The notes under the pieces are model-generated. The model had not been told where the DNA came from. It made no database searches and saw only the letters and a program-made list of their open reading frames with translations. A DNA stretch of 19,030 bases from contig JAIWOE010000053.1 of the NCBI GenBank assembly GCA_020217165.1, positions 1 through 19,030 on the forward strand, given 5' to 3'. The position numbers and the translations under genes are program-made. Of this stretch, positions 15,686 through 19,030 are shown one piece after another. Numbering within the stretch: position 1 is the stretch's first letter; every line of letters begins with the position of its first letter. The DNA comes from Desulfovibrio sp. GTDB taxonomy: Bacteria; Desulfobacterota; Desulfovibrionia; Desulfovibrionales; Desulfovibrionaceae.

Positions 15686-15752
15686 ACGCTGGCGCGGCTG
15701 CTCGAATCACGCTGGCGCCACACTGGCAATCCCGCCGCCCGTGGCGCGGCAA

Positions 15753-16022
15753 TCAATCCCTGGGCGTGTTGGCGAAGGCCTTTTGATACACGTGCACGGA
15801 AAACCGCCAGAAGGCGATGAACACGGCATTCAGCACCACATAGTTCCAGAATCCCATATGCATGCGCCAAGCCAGGTACATCAGCAGGGGCTGCAAGACA
15901 AGCACCACCAGCAGCAGGGTGCGCAGGGTGCTGGGCGTTTTGCAGAACTGAAGCACTCCGGCGGCCAGGCGGCGCGCCAGGACCAGCACAGGATGCGGCG
16001 GGGTGGATTGCGGTGACTCCAT
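15753..16022 (-). CDS. Small two-helix membrane protein (89 aa), last gene of the redox operon
   Basis: I do not recognise the family. Two hydrophobic segments are evident, RTLLLVVLVLQPLLMYLAW (about 36-54) and WNYVVLNAVFIAFWRF (about 62-77), preceded by a basic cytoplasmic-type stretch, so it should sit in the inner membrane. An ATG at 16028 overlaps the stop of the lipoprotein gene (ATGA), but the ribosome site AAGGA abuts that ATG; the second ATG at 16022 has the correct 6-nt spacing, so I use it. It is the fourth gene of a coupled cluster with a thioredoxin-like protein and a MauE/DoxX-like protein, so a supporting role in that module is likely but unproved. Confidence 0.7.
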   Translation of the reverse strand: MESPQSTPPHPVLVLARRLAAGVLQFCKTPSTLRTLLLVVLVLQPLLMYLAWRMHMGFWNYVVLNAVFIAFWRFSVHVYQKAFANTPRD

Positions 16023-16024
16023 GA

Positions 16025-16351
16025 TCATTCCTTGTGCAAGCGGAGCGAACCCAGGCCGGGCAGCTCCATGGCGATGGTTCCCTGCTCCCAGCGGCCGGCC
16101 ACCACGCCGCCGCTCTTGGCGTGCAGCCAGATGGCGTTGTCCCGCAGTTCCCAGCGGAAGGGCACGGTTTCTCCGCCGGCCTGCCACTCCCCGCCGCCGT
16201 CTTCGCGCAGGGTCAAAAACACCAGGGTGTCCCCCGCCGCAGCGGTGATGGAGCCGGCATACCGGCCGGCCACCTGGGTACGGTCCTGACCGCAGGCGGC
16301 GCACCACAGGCCCAGGGCCAACAGAAGGAACAGGCAGGCAGCTCGGTTCAT
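16025..16351 (-). CDS. Small probable lipoprotein (108 aa)
   Basis: A signal peptide with core LFLLLALGLW (7-16) ends at CAAC, where C20 is a possible lipid-modified Cys, although the -3 residue is Cys rather than the usual Leu. The mature part is all-beta in appearance: GRYAGSI, a strand pair around TLVFLTLREDG, then FRWELRDNAIWLH and a closing GSLRLHK. This pattern resembles small lipocalin-like or NlpE-N-like beta barrels, which is a weak structural guess. ATG 16351 overlaps the stop of the MauE/DoxX-like gene as ATGA. Its own stop overlaps the first possible ATG of the next gene. It probably faces the periplasm. Confidence 0.7.
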   Translation of the reverse strand: MNRAACLFLLLALGLWCAACGQDRTQVAGRYAGSITAAAGDTLVFLTLREDGGGEWQAGGETVPFRWELRDNAIWLHAKSGGVVAGRWEQGTIAMELPGLGSLRLHKE

Positions 16352-16839
16352 GCGTCGGTCAACTCCCGCATGGGGGGGAAGAACAGGGTATCCAGATGCA
16401 ACCAACGGTCACACTTCCAGACATAGGCGGCCATGGCCAGCCAGCCCAGATCGCGCAGCAGGGTGGCCACGCTCATGGGCTCCTCCAGGCTCTTGAAGCA
16501 GCCGCACCCGATGGGCACGCCACGGACAAGGGTGATGGCAATGGCCAGGGTGAACAACGCCAGCAGGCCGCCGATGACCACGGTGGCCGCCTTGGGCCGC
16601 AGGCCCACCAGCAGCAAGAGCCCGGCCACCAGCTCCACCCAGGGCATGATCACGGCCACGGGGTTGACCAGCACCGCCGGCACCAGCTGGTACGAGGCGA
16701 TACTTTCCGCAAACTCCGCGGCGTAGATGATTTTATACATGCTCGCGTACAGAAACAATCCGGCCAGATAGGCGCGCATGAGCAGCGCCGGCAGGGGGTG
16801 GCAGACTCGGGCCGCCCATGTGGCCACCAGGGACGTCAT
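16348..16839 (-). CDS. MauE/DoxX-family redox-associated membrane protein
   Basis: A 163-residue inner-membrane protein with four hydrophobic helices (about 17-38, 56-80, 84-105, 124-141). Helix 1 contains RAYLAGLFLYASMYKI, the DoxX/MauE-like start, and a conserved-looking GCGCF (111-115) follows helix 3, with C112 and C114 as a probable redox pair. MauE is known to be needed, together with the thioredoxin-like MauD, for disulfide formation in methylamine dehydrogenase; related proteins occur beside other exported thioredoxins. Here the thioredoxin-like gene is directly upstream and overlaps by ATGA (start 16839). It could pass electrons between the membrane and that partner. No mau structural genes are visible, so the substrate is unknown. 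Confidence 0.85.
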   Translation of the reverse strand: MTSLVATWAARVCHPLPALLMRAYLAGLFLYASMYKIIYAAEFAESIASYQLVPAVLVNPVAVIMPWVELVAGLLLLVGLRPKAATVVIGGLLALFTLAIAITLVRGVPIGCGCFKSLEEPMSVATLLRDLGWLAMAAYVWKCDRWLHLDTLFFPPMRELTDA

Positions 16840-17402
16840 TGCGGCAACAGCGATTTTATGGTCCCAAAGAATCCGTCCACATCCTGGATGATGCCCATGT
16901 GGGCGTAGCGCACCACGCCCTGGCGGTCCACCAGCATGGTGAAGGGCGTTTTGGGCTCGCCCAGGGCCTTGTGCAAGGCATAGTTCTCATCGCGCAGCAC
17001 GGGATAGGCATAGCCGGAATGCTGGCGGAGGAAATCGATTTCCGGCTCGGTGGCGCCGGAGGCAATGGCCAGCATCTTCACGGCGCCGTCCAGTTTGGCC
17101 CGGACCAGCCGGGCATGCAGAGCATTGAACGTGGGCACCTGCTGATGGCAAAATGGACAGTAGACGCCAATGATTTCAAGGAGAAACAACTCCCCGGCCA
17201 AGTCGCCAAGATTCACCACCTGCTGCTGGGCCAGGCCAAGGTAGGCCCTGTCTTCCGGGCGGTCCGGGGCCACAAGCTGCAGGGGTGGGAGGGCCTCCCC
17301 CTGCTGGGGTGCGGCGTGGGCCTGGACGAAAACACAGGCAAGGGCCAGGCACAAACACAGCCCGGCGCGCAGCAGCATGGGCACAGCGATGGGAGCGGGC
17401 AT
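16836..17402 (-). CDS. Periplasmic thioredoxin-like protein (TlpA/MauD type, CPFC)
   Basis: A 188-residue protein with a Sec signal peptide (core MLLRAGLCLCLALACVFVQA, 9-28, cleavage near AHA-A at 30). The mature part has the AhpC/TlpA-like thioredoxin fold: LFLLEIIGVYCPFCHQQVP with the active site C82-P-F-C85, and a cis-Pro region TPFTMLVDRQGVVRYAHMG in the second half. It should act in the periplasm as a thiol-disulfide reductase or oxidase. ATG 17402 follows AAGGAGG with a 4-nt gap; GTG 17417 is a weaker alternative. It is the first gene of a four-gene operon whose second gene is MauE/DoxX-like, recalling the MauD-MauE pair. The substrate is not evident. Confidence 0.9.
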   Translation of the reverse strand: MPAPIAVPMLLRAGLCLCLALACVFVQAHAAPQQGEALPPLQLVAPDRPEDRAYLGLAQQQVVNLGDLAGELFLLEIIGVYCPFCHQQVPTFNALHARLVRAKLDGAVKMLAIASGATEPEIDFLRQHSGYAYPVLRDENYALHKALGEPKTPFTMLVDRQGVVRYAHMGIIQDVDGFFGTIKSLLPQ

Positions 17403-17429
17403 GGCGCCTCCTTGCACGAGTTTCCTCCT

Positions 17430-17458
17430 CGCATACCAGAGCCAGGGAGCCGGGGCAA
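17430..17458 (-). promoter_or_regulatory. Possible sigma70 promoter of the redox operon
   Basis: On the minus strand TTGCCC (17458-17453), a 17-nt spacer and TATGCG (17435-17430). The leader would be about 20 nt to the ATG at 17402. The match is moderate. Confidence 0.45.
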
Positions 17459-17516
17459 TGCCGCATGGACGCGTCCGGCGCGCTGGGCTTGCCAGGAATT
17501 CGCCTTCATGGCAGGG

Positions 17517-17535
17517 TGGAAAAGAAAATTTTCCA
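17517..17535. repeat. AT-rich inverted repeat between divergent genes
   Basis: TGGAAAA-GAAAA-TTTTCCA is a perfect 7-bp inverted repeat in otherwise GC-rich DNA, 30 nt upstream of the transposase-like gene and about 60 nt upstream of the redox-operon promoter. No matching copy is seen after the gene, so it is not an IS end pair; an operator is the better reading. Confidence 0.45.
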
Positions 17536-17548
17536 CACGATTTTGACC

Positions 17549-17555
17549 GGGAAGG
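17549..17555 (+). promoter_or_regulatory. Shine-Dalgarno of the TTG-started transposase-like gene
   Basis: GGGAAGG with 9 nt to the TTG at 17565. It lies within a small GACC-GGGAA-GGTC hairpin (17545-17557), which may lower translation. No in-frame ATG occurs before residue 82. Confidence 0.5.
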
Positions 17556-17564
17556 TCGGCGACA

Positions 17565-18395
17565 TTGAATCTTAACACCTATGAAGCACTGATCAAATCT
17601 GAATCATCCGCCCGCAAGTGGCTGTTGGGTTTCTGCTGGAAAAACCACCAACGGTTTTGCCCGCGGTGTAAATTTCGTACCCTGTACAAATTGGCGGAAG
17701 GCCGGCGCCGGTGCGGACGCTGCAAATATACATTCCATGACTTTTCAGGGAGATACATTAATCGTGGCGGACTTGATCCCGTGGACTGGCTGCGGCTGCT
17801 CAAACTCATGGAGCTGGAAGTCTCACCGCCGGTGATGGCCGAGCAATTGGGCATGGCCGAGGCCACCGTGGCCAAGGCCCTGGTGACGGTACGGGCTTCC
17901 ATCATCGCCGGCAGCCTGGACGCCCCGGCCTGCATTGAGGCTGGCTGGGCCACGCCCTGGGAAGACGCGCCCAACCCGCCGGTATTCGGCATTGTAGAGC
18001 ACGGTGGCATGGCCTTTGTGGATCTGTTGCCCGAGCTGGCCGTGGAGTCCCTCATGCATTTCAAGTCCAGCTTCCGCCTGCGCACGCGGACCATCGGCGG
18101 CATGGTCTATACCGACCGCTACCGCCACTACACGGCCCTGGCCGCCTGTGCCCCGGAGCTGACCAAAGGGTACTTCAGCCATACGGACCGCGGCCTGGCC
18201 CTGGACAAATCCTCGGCCTTCTGGCGGTTTGCCCGCCCCCGGCTGGTGGCCCGGCAGGGCATCTCCGAAAAAGGATTCCCCTTGCTCATGAAGGAGCTGG
18301 AGTTCCGCTTTAACCATCGGCAGGACGACATTTTTTCCTTGCTTGCCCAGCGGCTGTGCATGTTTGTGCCGAACCGTGACGCAGCCGGAGCGTAA
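17565..18395 (+). CDS. IS1595/ISXO2-like transposase, catalytically degenerate, probably domesticated
   Basis: A 276-residue protein starting with TTG. Order: a zinc ribbon (C32-x2-C35 in FCPRCKF, C50-x2-C53 in RCGRCKYTF), a helix-turn-helix-like segment with DWLRLLKL (74-81) and VMAEQLGMAEATVAKAL (90-106), then an RNase H-like domain with PPVFGIVEHGG (138-148), VYTDRYRHY (181-189) and KELEFRFNHR (243-252). Compared with the family pattern, the first Asp of the DDE triad (VDE-type motif) is Gly (G127 in CIEAGW), the second is kept (D184), and the third acidic position before SFW is Ser (S217 in DKSSAFW). No terminal repeats or target duplication flank it. The frame is intact, so selection for a non-transposing role such as DNA binding is plausible. 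It lies 285 nt upstream of fdhA on the same strand. Confidence 0.8.
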   Translation: MNLNTYEALIKSESSARKWLLGFCWKNHQRFCPRCKFRTLYKLAEGRRRCGRCKYTFHDFSGRYINRGGLDPVDWLRLLKLMELEVSPPVMAEQLGMAEATVAKALVTVRASIIAGSLDAPACIEAGWATPWEDAPNPPVFGIVEHGGMAFVDLLPELAVESLMHFKSSFRLRTRTIGGMVYTDRYRHYTALAACAPELTKGYFSHTDRGLALDKSSAFWRFARPRLVARQGISEKGFPLLMKELEFRFNHRQDDIFSLLAQRLCMFVPNRDAAGA

Positions 18396-18399
18396 GCGA

Positions 18400-18427
18400 T
18401 TGCCGGGCGTTGTGTTTTTCTTAATAT
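18400..18427 (+). promoter_or_regulatory. Possible promoter in the AT-rich patch before fdhA
   Basis: TTGCCG (18400-18405), a 16-nt spacer and TAATAT (18422-18427), just past the transposase-like stop. The T-rich run TTGTGTTTTTC could instead belong to a weak terminator. If used, it would give a leader of about 245 nt. Confidence 0.35.
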
Positions 18428-18587
18428 ATCCCTCATGCTCACGCATGGGACTACCTCCTCACCGCTGCCGGCATTTGCCGGGCTGGGCCTGGACTTGGCT
18501 GTTACGGAACACTTTGCGTCCACGCTCACGCCGTGGCTCGGCAGGCTGACCATTCTGCCGCCGCGCCCATCCCACATCCCATGCACC

Positions 18588-18646
18588 GCGGGCTTTTGCC
18601 CGCCCCGGGCTCGCCTGTTTGTCACAGGACGCCTGGCGCGTGCGCC
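18588..18646 (+). other. Run of short hairpins in the fdhA leader
   Basis: The 285-nt gap 18396-18680 has no gene that I can support. It contains GCGGGC-TTTT-GCCCGC (18588-18603), an overlapping GCCCG-CCC-CGGGC (18598-18610) that would exclude the first, and GGCG-CGTG-CGCC (18635-18646) about 35 nt before the start codon. They may form an mRNA leader structure, or reflect high GC content. Confidence 0.35.
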
Positions 18647-18680
18647 GTAGGCATCCTGTTTACTGGTACTGGGAGGAAAC

Positions 18681-19030
18681 ATGCTGATCAAACGTCGTGC
18701 CTTTCTGAAGCTGACGGCTGCGGGCGCCACGCTCTCGGCCTTCGGCGGGCTGGGGGTGGATCTCGCCCCGGCCAAGGCTCAGGCGGCGACCATGGCCTTG
18801 AAGACCGTGGACGCCAAGCAGACGACCTCTGTCTGCTGTTACTGCTCCGTCGGCTGCGGCCTCATTGTGCACACCGACAAAAAGACCAACCGCGCCATCA
18901 ACGTGGAAGGCGATCCGGACCATCCCATCAACGAGGGGTCCCTGTGCGCCAAAGGCGCCTCCACCTGGCAGCTGGCGGAAAACGAACGCCGCCCCGCCAA
19001 TCCGCTGTACCGTGCCCCTGGCTCCGACCA
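18681..19030 (+). CDS. fdhA: Formate dehydrogenase large (catalytic) subunit, 5' part only
   Basis: The first 116 residues are in the window; the gene runs off the right edge. A Tat signal is clear: KRRAFLKLTAAGA (4-16) and a hydrophobic stretch to about 36, so the enzyme is exported folded with its cofactor. The [4Fe-4S] ligands follow the molybdopterin-oxidoreductase pattern, C52-x2-C55-x3-C59 (CCYCSVGCG) and C89 in GSLCAKG. This subunit binds a Mo or W bis-pterin and oxidises formate to CO2 in the periplasm. From memory the sequence after about residue 39 closely resembles the D. gigas tungsten enzyme; I cannot verify this here. The selenocysteine site, if present, lies beyond the window. 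ATG 18681 has GGGAGGA a few nt upstream. Confidence 0.93.
   Translation, partial: MLIKRRAFLKLTAAGATLSAFGGLGVDLAPAKAQAATMALKTVDAKQTTSVCCYCSVGCGLIVHTDKKTNRAINVEGDPDHPINEGSLCAKGASTWQLAENERRPANPLYRAPGSD

Noticed and set aside
15686..15752. A terminator between the protease gene and the redox operon
   Set aside because: Only a repeated ACGCTGGCGC and a distant GCGCCAC/GTGGCGC pairing are visible; no compact stem with a U-tract.
17517..18430. A complete insertion sequence around the transposase-like gene
   Set aside because: The TGGAAAA repeat before the gene has no partner after it, and no direct repeats suggestive of a target duplication are seen.
18484..18500. A sigma54-like element (GG-N10-GC) in the fdhA leader
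   Set aside because: The GG at 18486 and GC at 18498 have correct spacing, but the surrounding bases match the TGGCACG/TTGC consensus poorly, and such pairs are frequent in GC-rich DNA.

Overview
The window is a GC-rich stretch of about 19 kb that looks like the chromosome of a Desulfovibrio-type sulfate reducer. The strongest pointer is the start of a Tat-exported, [4Fe-4S]-binding formate dehydrogenase large subunit at the right edge. From memory it closely resembles the tungsten formate dehydrogenase of Desulfovibrio (Megalodesulfovibrio) gigas, so that species or a close relative is the best guess; this has not been checked by a search. No rRNA, tRNA, CRISPR array or intact insertion sequence was seen.

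Left block (1-6127, minus strand): a sugar operon transcribed glk, gnd, zwf, pgl, rpiA, galM-like. It covers glucose phosphorylation, the whole oxidative pentose phosphate branch and ribose-5-phosphate isomerisation. It fits an organism that degrades internal polyglucose and needs NADPH and pentoses. The last gene is an aldose-epimerase relative that appears to have lost several catalytic residues. A clear intrinsic terminator (6247-6282) separates this operon from the upstream chemoreceptor gene (6310-8679), which encodes a dCache-HAMP-PAS-MCP protein.

Middle block (8877-14744): a small minus-strand hypothetical gene is divergent from a Si-type citrate synthase gene, gltA, which starts with TTG and has a good sigma70 promoter. 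gltA converges on a minus-strand operon of panB and a 708-residue TPR protein, with an 18-bp perfect inverted repeat at the junction. A 38-codon candidate small gene lies just before panB. Divergent from it is a small exported protein, which converges on a DUF1737 gene across a shared hairpin.

Right block (14927-19030): an exported trypsin-like protease of the HtrA type without a PDZ domain is followed by a convergent, tightly coupled four-gene minus-strand operon. That operon encodes a periplasmic thioredoxin-like CPFC protein, a MauE/DoxX-like four-helix membrane protein with a CGC motif, a small likely lipoprotein and a two-helix membrane protein. All three junctions carry ATGA overlaps, which suggests one envelope redox module. 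Divergent from it is an IS1595/ISXO2-like transposase gene with a zinc ribbon and HTH, but with at least two of the three DDE positions replaced and no IS ends. It lies directly upstream of fdhA, so it looks like a domesticated DNA-binding protein. A 285-nt leader with several short hairpins precedes fdhA.
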